DNA of 64,000 nucleotides from Ornithinimicrobium sp. INDO-MA30-4 (GCF_021535045.1 NZ_CP091056.1:124001-188000); one strand, 5' to 3'. Shown: positions 32,694 to 43,753, counted from the stretch's first letter. Numbers and translations: made by a program. Notes: generated from the letters alone by a model not told the origin.

Positions 32694-33233
32694 ATGGATC
32701 ACCGCAAGTTGGTGCTGATGCGCCACGCAAAAGCTGAGCCCGTGCCCTCGCATGGCCACACCGACTTTGACCGTGCGCTGATGCCGCGTGGCAAGACAGA
32801 TGCTCGGGCGGCAGCAGCGTGGCTCATTGAGCACGACTTGCAGCCACAGGTGGTCTTGGTCTCGACCGCAGTGCGCGCCCAGCAGACGTGGGAGGCGATT
32901 AGCGAGGGGCTTGCTTCGCTAGACGTGAAGGTCGCAGAGATCGATGTTGTCGACGAGCCACGTATTTATGACGCAAGCCCTGAGCGATTGCACGATGTGC
33001 TCAGTGACGTAGCCGATGACACTCACACGGTGTTGCTGATCGGGCACTCGCCAGGCATTCCCGATCTCATCCCGCAGGTCGTTGACCCTGATGCCTCCGA
33101 TCAGAAGGCCGTCGACCGCTTCAACCGTGGGTTTGCCACCTCGACCCTCGCGGCAATGGACATTGACCGCCCTTGGCAGGCCATCGTTGCTGGCACGGCG
33201 ACACTGACACACGTGCACACCGCCCGCTTGTGA
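32694..33233 (+). CDS. sixA: SixA-type phosphohistidine phosphatase
   Basis: Histidine phosphatase superfamily, 180 residues, intact. RHG-like motif LVLMRHAKAEP with the catalytic His, ALMPRGKTDARAAAAWL, STAVRAQQTWEA and the second His in VLLIGHSPGIPDL. SixA removes phosphate from phosphohistidine proteins such as PTS components; target here unknown. GGAGAAG upstream of the ATG at 32694. Confidence 0.88.
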   Translation: MDHRKLVLMRHAKAEPVPSHGHTDFDRALMPRGKTDARAAAAWLIEHDLQPQVVLVSTAVRAQQTWEAISEGLASLDVKVAEIDVVDEPRIYDASPERLHDVLSDVADDTHTVLLIGHSPGIPDLIPQVVDPDASDQKAVDRFNRGFATSTLAAMDIDRPWQAIVAGTATLTHVHTARL

Positions 33234-33238
33234 TAGCC

Positions 33239-33259
33239 CGCTTGCCGTCGCGGCAAGCG
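33239..33259. terminator. hairpin after sixA
   Basis: CGCTTGCCG (33239-33247), loop TCG, CGGCAAGCG (33251-33259). Nine perfect base pairs six bases after the sixA stop; no T-run follows. Confidence 0.55.
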
Positions 33260-33344
33260 ATACCGTGATCAGGAGATCCTCAGGACTCGACCGCGACGGC
33301 GATCGCGATTGAGATTCAGAATGGCGCCATCAAGGAGTTGGACC

Positions 33345-34443
33345 GTGCAAGACACGAGCAAGTTCTCGATTAACCCCAGTGAGAACCGGGCCACGAGCGA
33401 GCGCATCGCTGAGGTTCATGCCAAGCCTGCCTTTGGCGCAGTGTTCACCGATCACATGGCTCGCATCGACTGGGATGCCGAGCAGGGTTGGCACGATGGC
33501 GAAATCACCGCCTACGGTCCCATCCAAATGGATCCGGCCTGCTCGGTTTTCCACTATGGGCAAGAAATCTTTGAGGGTATGAAGGCCTACCGCCACGAAG
33601 ACGGCAGCATCTGGACCTTCCGCCCCGAGCAAAACGCAGACCGGTTCCGCCGCAGTGCTGCCCGCCTGGCGCTGCCCGGGGTCCCCAACGAGGTCTTCTT
33701 GGGCGGCATCACCGAGTTGGTCACACTCGATCAAGTGGGTCCCAGTGGCTGATGGTGGCGAAGCGAGCCTCTACCTGCGCCCCTTCATGATCGCTACGGA
33801 GGTCGGTCTCGGCGTGCGCCCCAGCAAGAGCGCTGCCTACATGGTGATTGCCTCGCCCGCTGGCCCCTACTTCGCCAGCGGACTGAAGCCGGTCAGCATT
33901 TGGCTCTCGGAGGACTACACACGTGCAGCCCCAGGCGGCACGGGTGCAGCGAAATGCGGCGGCAACTATGCCGCGTCGTTGAACCCGATGGCTGAAGGCC
34001 AGCGCAACGGTTGCGACCAGGTGGTCTTCCTCGATGCCATCGAAAACAAGTGGGTTGAAGAACTCGGTGGCATGAACCTTTTCTTCGTCTATCGGGACGG
34101 CAGCATCGTCACACCTGAGTTGAGCGGCACCATTCTTGAGGGCGTCACCCGCGACTCGGTGATCTCATTGGCTCGGGACGCTGGCCACGAAGTGATTGAG
34201 CGCAAGTTCTCGCTAGAAGAGTGGCGAGAGGGCGTGTCCAACGGCGACATCACCGAAGTCTTTGCCTGTGGCACCGCCGCCGTCATCACACCAGTTGGCA
34301 AACTCGTCTGGCGCGAAGGTCAGATAACGATGGGCAACCAAGAAACGGGTGGCGACGTGGCTTTGGCGCTGCGTCAGGCACTCCTCGACATTCAGTACGG
34401 ACGCAAGGAAGACACCCACGGCTGGCTGCACCAGCTTGTCTGA
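33345..34443 (+). CDS. ilvE: branched-chain amino acid aminotransferase
   Basis: PLP enzyme for the last step of Leu, Ile and Val synthesis and the first of their breakdown. GTG at 33345 preferred because AAGGAG sits seven bases upstream. VFHYGQEIFEGMKAYR, LYLRPFMIATEVGLGVRPS, AAKCGGNYAASL, PLP Lys region QVVFLDAIENKWVEELGGMN and FACGTAAVITPVG are fold-IV BCAT signatures. About 365 residues. Frame break near 33740 (before KWVPVADGGEASLYL). Confidence 0.95.
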
Positions 34444-34884
34444 GGCTCCCGCGCTGGTCGTCGTCGACGTCCAGCGCGGCTTCGCCGATCTCGACTTTTG
34501 GGGTCGGCGCAACAATCGCCGCTGCATCCGAACAGCAAAGGTCATCAGTTGCTGCCCTTCCTCGACGGGGTCGGCGATGTCTTGGTGACCAAGTCGGTCA
34601 ACAGCAGCTTTCACGGAGAGCCAAACTTGGATGAGTGGCTCGGCTCGCGTGGACTCACCCAGGTAGTGATTTGTGGGATCACGACGAACCACTGCTGCGA
34701 GACCACCGCCAGGGTTGGCGGCAATTTGGGGTATGACGTCAGTTTCGTTCTCGACGCCACGCATACTTTTGATCGGGCGACGCCCGAAGGTGACAACGTG
34801 ACCGCCGATGAATTGGCGCGGATCACCGCGACGAATCTGCATGGCGAGTTCGCGACCGTCGTGTCCACTGAAGCATTGGTTTAA
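34436..34884 (+). CDS. isochorismatase-like cysteine hydrolase with internal deletion
   Basis: About 150 residues against about 185 for relatives. The catalytic Asp strand (ALVVVDVQRGFADLDFWG), the Lys in VLVTKSVNSSFHG and the Cys in ICGITTNHCCETTARVGGNLGY are all present. Between GRRNN (34513) and PLHPNSKGHQ (34530) the segment that normally holds the first helix and the HDS strand is missing, and the frame changes there. No good start codon is seen; a TTG overlapping the ilvE stop is the best guess. Confidence 0.75.
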
Positions 34885-34913
34885 GAAAAGCCCGCCAAGA
34901 CACGCTTCCGCAG

Positions 34914-34954
34914 ACTATAGTCGGTAATGCGCATTGCGTAGTACTGTTCAGCGC
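34914..34954 (+). promoter_or_regulatory. padR promoter/operator region
   Basis: TACTGT (34942-34947) lies seven bases before the padR ATG with no Shine-Dalgarno. Two small palindromes flank it: ACTATAGT (34914-34921) and AGTACT (34940-34945), the latter overlapping the -10. They are plausible PadR autoregulatory sites, unproven. Confidence 0.4.
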
Positions 34955-35281
34955 ATGGATGCGACGCAACTCCTCAAAGGAGTTCTCGATGTGGCTGTCT
35001 TGGCGGTAGTGCAAGCCGAGGACGGCTATGGCTACGACGTGGTTCGGCGGCTTCGGGCTGGCGGGCTGGAAGGCGTGGGTGAGGCCTCGGTCTACGGAAC
35101 TCTCCGTCGGTTGTACGCGACCGGCGCGCTGACGTCATACGTGGTGCCCTCTGATGAGGGCCCCCACCGCAAATACTACGGAATCACGGATGCCGGGCGG
35201 TCGATGTTAGCTGACCAACGCGTCACCTGGGCGTCATTTGCCCAAACCATGACAGACCTATTGAAGGAGGAAGCGGCATGA
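34955..35281 (+). CDS. PadR family transcriptional regulator
   Basis: 108 residues, intact winged-helix of the short PadR type: LLKGVLDVAVLAVVQAEDGYGYDVVRRL, ASVYGTLRRLYATGALTSY and GPHRKYYGITDAGRSML. Typical partner is the HAAS membrane protein that follows with an ATGA overlap; such pairs respond to envelope or drug stress. The frame starts at the ATG next to a leaderless-type -10. Confidence 0.9.
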   Translation: MDATQLLKGVLDVAVLAVVQAEDGYGYDVVRRLRAGGLEGVGEASVYGTLRRLYATGALTSYVVPSDEGPHRKYYGITDAGRSMLADQRVTWASFAQTMTDLLKEEAA

Positions 35282-36273
35282 ACACCCAGACCGAACCCGC
35301 GCAGATTGCAGCCTTTGCCAGCCAAGTTCGGGAGTCCCTACCGACCTGCCTGAAGACGTGGTGAATGAGCTCACCGAAGGCTTGAAGGCGACCTGATTGC
35401 CGCCGCAGAAGATGGCGCGACCGCAGACATTTCAGACCCGGCTGGGTATGCGTCGGAGTTGCGGTCGGCCGCTGGGTTGCCTGGCTTCGCAGGGAGCAAG
35501 TCCAGCAGCTTGTTCGAAGATCTCCGTCGGGGCTTCGCCGGGCTCCGGGCCAACCCGGTCATTGATGGCCTTGGTGGGTTCGTGAGCGCGCTCCGCCCCG
35601 CTTGGTGGGTGATCCGCGCGTGGGCCGTTTACGCTGGGGTCGTGGGCCTTTTGCTCGGGCCGAGTGGTAACGAGGCTGTCCGGGCAATCTTCTTCCTGGC
35701 CCTCTTGATCGTGAGCGTCCAATGGGGCCGGGAGCGGTGGCATTTCCCAGGCCTGAAGCCAATGATCGTGGTAGGGAACGTGCTCGTGGTCCTGGCCATC
35801 CCGGCGCTACTGAGCGTGGATCGTGACGATTATTACTACGAGCAGGATCAATATCTTGGTTTCCCGGGGTTGGCACAGGACGGTGAGCCGATTTCCAATA
35901 TCTTTGGCTACGACGCACAGGGCGTCCCAGTCTCGAACTTGCAGCTGTTTGACCAGGATGGCAATCCGATTGAGGTCGTGCAGCCCGAGCCGTCGGATTG
36001 GTGTGGCGATGAGATCTGCACGGAATATCTGGCGGCCGTGCAGACTCCTTGGCCACGGGTGTGAGCGTTGGAAACGTTTATCCAGTCCGGATGGTCGAGG
36101 CCACTCTCAATCAGGAATTTTTCACCCTCGAGCCGGTGCCTGGTGCCCAGGCTGAACTGCCTGACGCGCCGTTTGAAAAGGTCCCGGCGTTGGCGCCACT
36201 CGCCAACGAATCCGTGGCGTCAAGCGACGCAGCCGATGAGACGAGCGAGGCTGATCAGCCCACTAGCGAATGA
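35278..36273 (+). CDS. HAAS-domain membrane protein
   Basis: About 330 residues. The N-terminal HAAS-like helices (LPEDVVNELTEGL, DLIAAAEDGATADISDPAGYASEL) are separated from the start by a frame break near 35345. Three hydrophobic segments follow (AWAVYAGVVGLLLG, AIFFLALLIVSVQW, MIVVGNVLVVLAIPALL), then an extracytoplasmic part rich in Asp/Tyr. A second break near 36053 leads to the acidic tail. Co-transcribed with padR, which probably controls it. Its 3' end overlaps the convergent gene by 19 bp. Confidence 0.78.
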
Positions 36274-37136
36274 GCGAGTGCAGGTGCCCTTAGCACTGCG
36301 AGTAGTCGCTGGCGCAGCAGGTTCCCCTCGCGGGTGAAGACGCGTTGTGCTGCGACATACTCGGCCTTGCCTTCCGGGGTTTCGATCCGGACCGGTTCGT
36401 ACCCAAGCGAGCTCAGGTCATACGGTGCGGCTCGCATATCCATTTCCCGGATGCGGCGGGCCAGTTTGAAGGCGTCCAAGGTCAGATCACTGGGGACCAA
36501 CGGGGCAAGCTTGAAGCACCACTTATAGATGTCCATCCCGGCGTGCAGGCAGCCGGACTGCTCAAACGCTGGCATCGTGTCACGGGCAGGCCTGAGTTGG
36601 TTGAGCGATTCGGCTGGGGAGTGAAGAACCGGTAGGCGTCGTAGTGCGAGCATGAGATCTGATGGGCTTCGACGACGGCATCGGTGCCAGCGCTGCCGAG
36701 GCGCAAAGGCCAGTCTTCGTGGCGTACCGCCGACTCGTCCAGGCCGTAGACCATCGCCCATTCGTGCAAGCCGAAGCAACTGAACGCCGCGGTGCGCTCA
36801 AGCGTTGAGGCCAGCAGCGCGCGAACGAAGTCGACGGTGGCACCGCGCCGTTCCACAAAGTCAGGCACGTGGAGTGAAGTCACGCCATCGGTCGTGGCAT
36901 ATCCCCGCCACTGCTCGTGCTCAGGAGCATCGACTAATCCAACGCCGACGCCGGGATGCCAGCGTGCCAGACCACTCGGGCGGTGCCGGTAATACTCAAA
37001 CAGAAAGTCGTCGACCGGGTGCTTCTCGCCCCGGCTCTTGCGCTCGCGCCGCCCCGCGGTCAGGGATTCGACACGCTCGATGAGCGGCAGCACGGGGTAG
37101 CCACTCGTCAGGTTGCAGGACAATCACGCTATCCAT
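36255..37136 (-). CDS. conserved actinobacterial protein often labelled 3-methyladenine DNA glycosylase
   Basis: About 290 residues. Conserved blocks HPVDDFLFEYYRHRPSGLARWHPG, FSCFGLHEWAMVYGL, VEAHQISCSHYDAYRFFTP, GCLHAGMDIYKWCFKL and MRAAPYDLSSLGYEPVRIET define a family common in actinobacteria. Databases often call it a 3-methyladenine DNA glycosylase, but I see no HhH-GPD motif, so the activity is doubtful. Start set to the ATG at 37136 since EWLPRAAAHRARVESLTAG then matches relatives; breaks near 37072 and 36610. Confidence 0.72.
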
Positions 37137-37197
37137 TGTGCGTGATGTCGCTCAGCGGACTGAACCACGTCCGGCCCGACGCGGGGCAGGTCCGGCG

Positions 37198-37203
37198 TAG
37201 GGT
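37198..37203 (+). promoter_or_regulatory. -10 element for leaderless FAH-family gene
   Basis: TAGGGT ends seven bases before the ATG at 37211. The AGGAG between them is only one base from the ATG, too close to act as Shine-Dalgarno. Confidence 0.4.
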
Positions 37204-37210
37204 TAGGAGC

Positions 37211-37972
37211 ATGCGTATTTGTCGATTCACCACGGGCGAAGACCCCATGTTCGGACTTGTCGATGGCGCGGGCGCCAAGATCGCTGAGATCACCGGAGAT
37301 CCGCTCTACACCAAAATTGAGCTCACCGGAGCGACTCACCTGGTCGACGAAGTTCGGTTGTTGGCACCGGTCATTCCCCGCTCCAAGGTGATCGGTATCG
37401 GCAAGAACTTCGCGGATCACATCGCTGAGATGGCTGGCGAGGCTCCCGAGGAGCCACTGGTGTTCCTGATGCCGAACACGTCAATCGCCGGCCCGGATGA
37501 CCCAGTGATCATGCCTAACTTCACCACTGAAGTTTCGTATGAGGCAGAGCTCGCAGTGGTGATTGGCCGCCTGTGCAAGGACGTCAAGGCAGAAGAAGCA
37601 GCTTCGGTCATCTTTGGCTACACCGCTGCAAACGACGTCACCGCTCGTGATCTGCAGCGCGGCGACGGCCAGTGGGCTCGTGCCAAGGGGATGGACACGT
37701 TTAACCCGCTCGGCCCCTGGATCGAGACTGACCTGGATGTTTCAGACCTGCGCGTGATCTCACGGGTGGACGGCGAGATCCGCCAAGACGGCTCAACCGC
37801 TGACTTGATCTTCGGCATCGGCGAGTTGATTGAGTATGTCTCTGCGGCCTTCACCCTGCTGCCTGGCGACGTCATCCTCACGGGGACGCCTGCAGGCGTT
37901 GGGGCAGTTGCCTCCGGGTCTCGAGTTGAGATCGAAGTCGAGGGAATCGGCTCCTTCAGCAACCCTTTGTGA
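37211..37972 (+). CDS. fumarylacetoacetate hydrolase family protein
   Basis: 253 residues, intact. VIGIGKNFADHIAEMAGE, metal-binding Glu pair in VSYEAELAVVIGR, FGYTAANDVTARDLQRGD, AKGMDTFNPLGPWI and GDVILTGTPAGVG are FAH signatures. Members act as acylpyruvate hydrolases or oxaloacetate decarboxylases; the exact substrate cannot be told. The short form lacks the FAH N-terminal SH3 domain. Confidence 0.9.
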   Translation: MRICRFTTGEDPMFGLVDGAGAKIAEITGDPLYTKIELTGATHLVDEVRLLAPVIPRSKVIGIGKNFADHIAEMAGEAPEEPLVFLMPNTSIAGPDDPVIMPNFTTEVSYEAELAVVIGRLCKDVKAEEAASVIFGYTAANDVTARDLQRGDGQWARAKGMDTFNPLGPWIETDLDVSDLRVISRVDGEIRQDGSTADLIFGIGELIEYVSAAFTLLPGDVILTGTPAGVGAVASGSRVEIEVEGIGSFSNPL

Positions 37973-38036
37973 ACGCCTCAGACGACTGAGTTGAGCTGAG
38001 AACGACTGTCGGCGTCCGCCACTATGCTCATCGACT

Positions 38037-38850
38037 GTGACTGACAACCCGATCGGCATCTTTGACTCCGGCTTCGGCGGGCTCACCGTGGCCCGCGAAG
38101 TGCTGGATCAACTGCCGCATGAGGCCGTCCTCTATATGGGCGACACCGCTCGCGCGCCATATGGACCGCGGCCCATTGCTGAGGTCCGTCGGTATTCGCT
38201 GGAGTGCCTCGATCGGCTGGTCGAGCACGGAGTCAAAGCGCTGGTCATCGCCTGCAACTCAGCGTCGGCCGCGATGCTGGCAGATGCCCGCGAGCGCTAC
38301 GACGCCCTGGTCATCGAAGTGATACGACCGGCCGTCCGGCGGGCCATGGCAGTGACGCACACCGGCCGCGTCGGCGTTATCTCGACCGTGGCGACGCACC
38401 AGTCACGCGCCTACATTGACGCCTTCGCGGCGGCGCCACCTTACGTGCAGGTGTTTAGTCAGCCGTGCCCTCGATTTGTCGAGTTTGTCGAAGCCGGCAT
38501 CACCAGTGGGCCGGAAGTCATTGCAGCGGCCCGCGAGTATTTGTCTCCGCTGCAGGACGCCGGCATTGATGCGCTGATCTTGGGCTGCACGCACTACCCT
38601 CTGCTGACGCAAGCCTTGTCTTACGTGTTGGGCGATCAGGTCAACCTCGTGAGTTCGGCGGCTGCTACGGCGGCCGAGCTATTTCGGGTGCTGACGGACG
38701 CCGATGATCTGCGTTCAATGGACTTGCCCGCACCGACCCATCAGTTCTTAACCACCGGTGATCCACACGGTTTCACTCCGTTGGCGCGGCGGTTCTTGGG
38801 CCCGAGGTGGAACACGTCGGTCGGGCGTATGTCGGGCGGCCGGGGAGTAA
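38037..38850 (+). CDS. murI: glutamate racemase MurI
   Basis: Makes D-glutamate for peptidoglycan. [18 protein letters not shown] with the first catalytic Asp region, GDTARAPYG, catalytic Cys in [10 protein letters not shown] and the second in [11 protein letters not shown]. About 270 residues. As written the frame runs on into the next gene. Restoring one C at 38801-38803 and one G at 38842-38845 gives [21 protein letters not shown] and a TAA overlapping the next ATG. GTG start with TATGCT eight bases upstream. Confidence 0.94.
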
Positions 38851-39627
38851 TGGAACTTACTGTCATCGGGTGCTCCGGCTCGGTCGCTGGCCCAGACAGT
38901 CCGGCCAGTTGTTATCTGCTCCGGGCGGAGCAGGACGGACGGTGCTGGCAGATCGTCCTAGATCTCGGTAGCGGAGCACTCGGCGGGTTGCAGCGCCACA
39001 TGGACCCGCTGACCCTGGATGCTGCCGTTCTTTCGCACTTGCATCCCGACCACTGCCTTGATCTGACCGGTCTGCACGTCATGTGGACGCATCACCCCGT
39101 CATGCAACCCTCGGGGCGGTTGCCCGTTTACGGTCCAAGCGGCACAGCAGAGCGGCTGGCGCGGGCGCAGGGGTGGATTCGGCGAAGCCGGTCGAGGACG
39201 CCTTCGATGTTCGTGCGGTGTCCTGTCGACAGGAGTTCAGGGTTGGTCCCTTCAGCCTGCTGCCCATCCTGGTCAATCACCCAGTCACGGCATTTGGCTA
39301 CCGGGTGAGTTGTGCCGGGGCCACAGTGGCCTACACCGGCGACACGGACACCTGCCCTGAGTTGTCACCGCTGATGGCTGACGCCGACCTCGTGTTGGCC
39401 GATAGTGCGTTTGTTGAGGGGCGTGAATCGGCATCTGGCGTGCATTTGAGCGGCCGGCGCGCGGCGCAGGCGGCGGTGGCAGCGGGAGGGTGCAAAGGCT
39501 GATGCTCACCCACATTCCGCCCTGGACCAATCCTGACGTATGCCGCGCCGAAGCGGCCGAAGTGTGGCCAGGTGAGGTTGAGGTTGCCGAGCCTAACCAC
39601 GTCTATCTGATCGACAGCCCGTCATAG
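38850..39627 (+). CDS. MBL-fold metal-dependent hydrolase
   Basis: Metallo-beta-lactamase fold, about 258 residues. [24 protein letters not shown] at the start, zinc motif [37 protein letters not shown] and final [10 protein letters not shown]. Related to the RNase Z-like/phosphodiesterase group found next to murI in many actinobacteria. The role is unproven. Breaks near 39165 and 39497. The ATG overlaps the presumed murI stop (TAATG). Confidence 0.87.
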
Positions 39628-39670
39628 TTTCGTTAGGACTCGTTGAGGTAGTCGATGGGAGACTAGGAGC

Positions 39671-41221
39671 ATGGCTTCACGACTAGCAGCACCCCTTGGT
39701 GGTATCGCCGCCGGTGCAATGACTCTCGGCGTCGCAGAAATTGGCGCCGTCCTCCTGACTCGCACACAAGGCACAGCGGGCACGCCCTCGCCGTTGCTCG
39801 CGGTGGGAGGCGCATTCGTCGACCGCACGCCGTCGTGGCTTAAGGACTTTGCGATCGAGACGTTTGGCACTAACGACAAGATTGCCCTCTTTGTCGGGAT
39901 GGGCCTGACGCTCCTGGTGGCTTGCGCCGTTTTGGGCGAGATTGCCTCGCGGTTCCGCACCCTCGGTTTGATCTTGTTCGCGATTGTTGGAGCCATTGGC
40001 AGCGCCGCTGTGCTCACCCGGCCAGGCTCGGTAGCCCTCGACATGGTGCCCACCATCGTGGGGACACTTGTTGGCCTGATGGTGCTGGCGGCGATGGGGC
40101 GAGCCTCAGAGAATGCTCGGGTCGCGGCCTATGACCCTCAAGCCCCAAGCCGCCGTGGTGTTGTCGCGGCTGGCGCTGGCCTCAGCATCGTGGGTGGTGC
40201 CGCACTGGTGTGGGGCCGCATGCAAGATCAGGCCCAGCAAGCGGTGCGAGTCGCCCGCGAAGCTATCGGTGGCCCCACAGCTGCTAACCCGGTCACCGTC
40301 CCCGCAGATGCCGACCTGGGCATTGACGGATTAGCCTCCTACATCAGCCCGAACGACAACTTTTACCGCATCGACACCGCGCTCTCGGTGCCACAGGTCG
40401 ATCCGGCAACGTGGACGCTGCGGGTGCACGGGATGGTCGAAAACGAAGTAGAGATCTCCTTTGACGAGTTGCTTGACCAAGAGATGATCCAATCGTTGAC
40501 CACGTTGACCTGTGTCTCCAACACGGTCGGCGGCGAGTTGATCGGCAACGCGGTGTTCACTGGTTGGCCAATCCGCGAGCTGTTGGCTCGTGCGGGCGTG
40601 CAAGACGGAGCCGACATGGTGCTGTCGACCAGCATTGACGGCTGGACCGCAGGCACCCCGATTGAGGCCCTCACCGATGACCGCAATTCACTCCTCGCGG
40701 TGTGGATGAATGGCGAGCCGTTGCCCGCGCAGCACGGCTTCCCGGTGCGGATGGTTGTGCCCGGCCTTTATGGCTATGTGTCGGCTACTAAGTGGGTTGT
40801 TGACATGAAGGTCACCACCTTTGCCGATGACGAGGGCTATTGGACCCCGCGCGGGTGGACGGCGCTGGGGCCAATCAAGACGGCTTCGCGCATTGACGTG
40901 CCGCGCAGTGGCGCCAACGTCGCCGCGGGCACGACCCCGATCGCGGGTGTCGCGTGGGATCAGCACACCGGTATCGACAAGGTCGAGGTTAAGGTCGACG
41001 ATGGCGAGTGGCAAGAAGCCGATCTCGCTTCTGAGCCCAGCATCGACTCATGGCGTCAGTGGACCCTGCCGTGGGAGGCCACGTCGGGTGATCACACCAT
41101 CACGGTGCGAGCCACCAACGCCGACGGTGAGACGCAAACCTCGAAACTGCGCCACCAGCCCCCAGCGGTGCAACAGGTTGGCACAGCGTCAACGTCAGCG
41201 TCTCCTGGCTCTTGCGCTAAC
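39671..41221 (+). CDS. membrane molybdopterin-dependent oxidoreductase (sulfite oxidase-like)
   Basis: About 517 residues. Four N-terminal hydrophobic segments (residues about 5-30, 75-95, 98-120 and 125-145) are followed by a twin-Arg-like [20 protein letters not shown]. The SUOX-type Mo-cofactor domain carries the Mo-ligand Cys in [13 protein letters not shown] and [21 protein letters not shown]. An Ig-like dimerisation domain ends the protein. CTGCGCC near 41148 should be CTGGCGCC, which restores [18 protein letters not shown] and a TAA at 41219. Electron acceptor and substrate unknown. Confidence 0.88.
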
Positions 41222-41235
41222 ACCTGGGCTGGGGC

Positions 41236-42020
41236 ATGACTTCAGCGCCCCAACCCCGCCATGACGGTCGCGCCGCAGACGAGTTGCGCGAGGTCCGCAT
41301 CACCCGCAACTGGCTCGATCACGCCGAAGGCAGCGTGTTAATTGAGTTTGGCAAGACACGGGTGTTGTGCGCGGCTTCCTTCACGCAAGGTGTCCCGCCG
41401 TGGCGCCGGGGGAGTGGCAAGGGCTGGACCACCGCCGAGTATGCGATGCTTCCGCGGGCCACGAACACCCGCAGCGGTCGTGAGTCAGTTAAGGGCAAAA
41501 TCGGTGGCCGCACCCACGAGATCTCGCGGCTGATCGGTCGAAGCCTGCGCGCCGTCGTAGACCTGTCGGCGCTTGGCGAAAACACTCTGCACTGGACTGC
41601 GACGTGTTGCAGGCCGATGGCGGCACTCGCACAGCCGCCATCACCGGCGCATACGTGGCCTTGGTCGATGCGGTTGAGACTGCTCGTGAGCGCGGGTGGA
41701 TCGACGCCAAAGCGCAGCCGATCACCGGCGAAGTAGCGGCCATCAGCGTCGGTGTGGTTAAGGGTCAGCCAGTGTTGGACCTCGACTATCCCGAAGACTC
41801 AACCGCCGAAACCGACATGAACGTCGTGATGACCGGCGACGGACGGTTTGTTGAGGTGCAAGGCACCGCTGAAGGTGTCCCGTTTGACCGCGCACTGCTG
41901 GACCAACTTCTTGACCTTGGTCAGGCCGGGTGTGCTGAGCTCATCGCCCGACAGGCTGCATCGTTCGGCGCAGATGACATGGGTGGCAGTGATGCTCACG
42001 CTGCAGGAGCCAACCTGTGA
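41236..42020 (+). CDS. rph: ribonuclease PH
   Basis: 3'-5' phosphorolytic exonuclease that trims tRNA 3' ends. [86 protein letters not shown] and [17 protein letters not shown] are diagnostic. About 262 residues. One break near 41598, where TLHWTAT should read on as TLxLDCDVLQ. Operon with rdgB (ATG/TGA region overlap at 42017-42020). Confidence 0.96.
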
Positions 42021-42629
42021 CGGACCGTCGAATCATTCTGGCCACCCGCAACGAGCACAAGGTCGGTGAGTTGGCCGATATCCTGAGCGACGTTTTGGCT
42101 AGCACCTGCCGCGAACTTGTGGGCGTGGGCGAGTTTGAGCTTGCTGACGTTGTCGAGTCCGGAGTCACGTTTGCGCAGAACGCGCTGCTCAAGGCGCGAG
42201 CCACAGCCCAAGCGACGGGCCTGCCCGCGCTTGCTGATGACTCTGGTCTGGCAGTGGATGTGCTTGGCGGCAGCCGGGGATCTTTAGCGCTCGCTGGTCA
42301 GGCACGCATGGTGACGACGCCAACAACAACGCTTTGTTGCTCGCCCAACTTGCCGATGTGCCTGATGAACACCGGGCTGCGCGGTTCGTTTGCGCGGCGG
42401 CTTTGGTCTTGCCCGACGGCACGGAGGTTGTCCGTGAGGGCAGGCCCGCGGCACATTGCTCCGGCCCCCCGCGGCGACGGCGGCTTTGGCTACGACCCTG
42501 TTGCTGATGCCTGATGGCCGCTCGCTCGCCGAGTATTCTTCTCCTGAGAAGCATGCGATCTCCCACCGGGGAGCTGCATTCCGGGCGCTGGCCGACGATG
42601 TGTCCAGACTCTTGCCCGCAACGCCCTAA
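42017..42629 (+). CDS. rdgB: RdgB/HAM1 non-canonical purine NTP pyrophosphatase
   Basis: Removes d[62 protein letters not shown] and [15 protein letters not shown] are family hallmarks. About 205 residues across at least three frame pieces, with breaks near 42280, 42440 and 42505. rph-rdgB adjacency is the usual actinobacterial order. Confidence 0.92.
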
Positions 42630-42667
42630 GTTCATCCGTTCGTTTCACCCTGTACCGAAGGAATCTC

Positions 42668-43753
42668 ATGGCTCACCAGTGGCGCGGCGTGATCCGCGAA
42701 TACGCCGATCGCTTGCCATCGACTCTGACCTCGCACGTGATCACCCTGCGCGAAGGCGGCACTCCGCTCATCCCAGCTGAGCACCTCTCGGAACTTGTTG
42801 GTGCCAACGTGCACATCAAGTACGAAGGCTTGAACCCCACTGGCTCCTTCAAGGACCGCGGGATGACGACGGCCATGTCTGACGCGGCCCGCAAGGGCGC
42901 TAAGGCGGTGATCTGCGCGAGCACCGGCAACACCAGTGCCAGCGCCGCGGCATACGCCACCAAGGCGGGTATGAAGTGTGGCGTCTTGGTCCCGGAGGGC
43001 AAGATCGCGATGGGCAAGCTATCGCAGGCGATCGCTGGCGGGGCGACCTTGCTGCAGGTTGCTGGCAACTTTGACGATTGCCTAACGCTGGCCCTGCAAT
43101 TGGCCGAGTCCTACCCAGTTGAACTGGTGAACTCGGTGAACCCGGCACGCATTGAAGGCCAAAAGACGGCCTCGTTTGAGATCGTCGACGAATTGGGCGA
43201 TGCCCCCGACATTCACTGTCTCCCGGTCGGTAACGCTGGCAACATCACCGCGTATTGGAAGGGCTACACCGAATACACCACCGACTCGGCAATGCCTGGC
43301 CCGGCGAGGCACCGACCAAAGATGTGGGGCTTCCAGGCCGAAGGTGCCTCGCCCATCGTCAAGGGGCACCCGGTTGATGACCCTGAGACCATCGCGACTG
43401 CTATTCGGATCGGCAACCCTGCCTCCTGGCAGCAAGCCCTTGATGCTCGTGATGAGTCTGGCGGAGTCATCGACGCCGTGACCGACACCGAAATCTTGCA
43501 CGCGCACCGGCTGCTTTCCTCGCGTGAGGGCATCTTCGTCGAACCAGCCTCAGCCGCTTCGGTTGCTGGTTTGTTGAAGATGGCCCAGGCAGGCCAGGTG
43601 CCCGCCGGGGCGACCATTGTCTGCACGGTGACCGGCCACGGGCTCAAAGACCCTCAGTGGGCTTTGAAGACTGCTGATGGCGCAGATGTGGAGCCCACCA
43701 AGGTGTCCATCGACGCGGTCAGCGCGGCGCAGGCACTCGGGCTTGATGAGTGA
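42668..43753 (+). CDS. thrC: threonine synthase
   Basis: Converts O-phosphohomoserine to threonine. 361 residues, intact. [16 protein letters not shown] Lys in [47 protein letters not shown] and [12 protein letters not shown]. Followed directly by thrB; no homoserine dehydrogenase gene lies in the window, although hom usually heads this operon. Confidence 0.96.
   Translation: MAHQWRGVIREYADRLPSTLTSHVITLREGGTPLIPAEHLSELVGANVHIKYEGLNPTGSFKDRGMTTAMSDAARKGAKAVICASTGNTSASAAAYATKAGMKCGVLVPEGKIAMGKLSQAIAGGATLLQVAGNFDDCLTLALQLAESYPVELVNSVNPARIEGQKTASFEIVDELGDAPDIHCLPVGNAGNITAYWKGYTEYTTDSAMPGPARHRPKMWGFQAEGASPIVKGHPVDDPETIATAIRIGNPASWQQALDARDESGGVIDAVTDTEILHAHRLLSSREGIFVEPASAASVAGLLKMAQAGQVPAGATIVCTVTGHGLKDPQWALKTADGADVEPTKVSIDAVSAAQALGLDE

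Noticed and set aside
38037-39308. MurI-MBL fusion protein
   Set aside because: Two homopolymer corrections give separate normal proteins with a TAATG junction.
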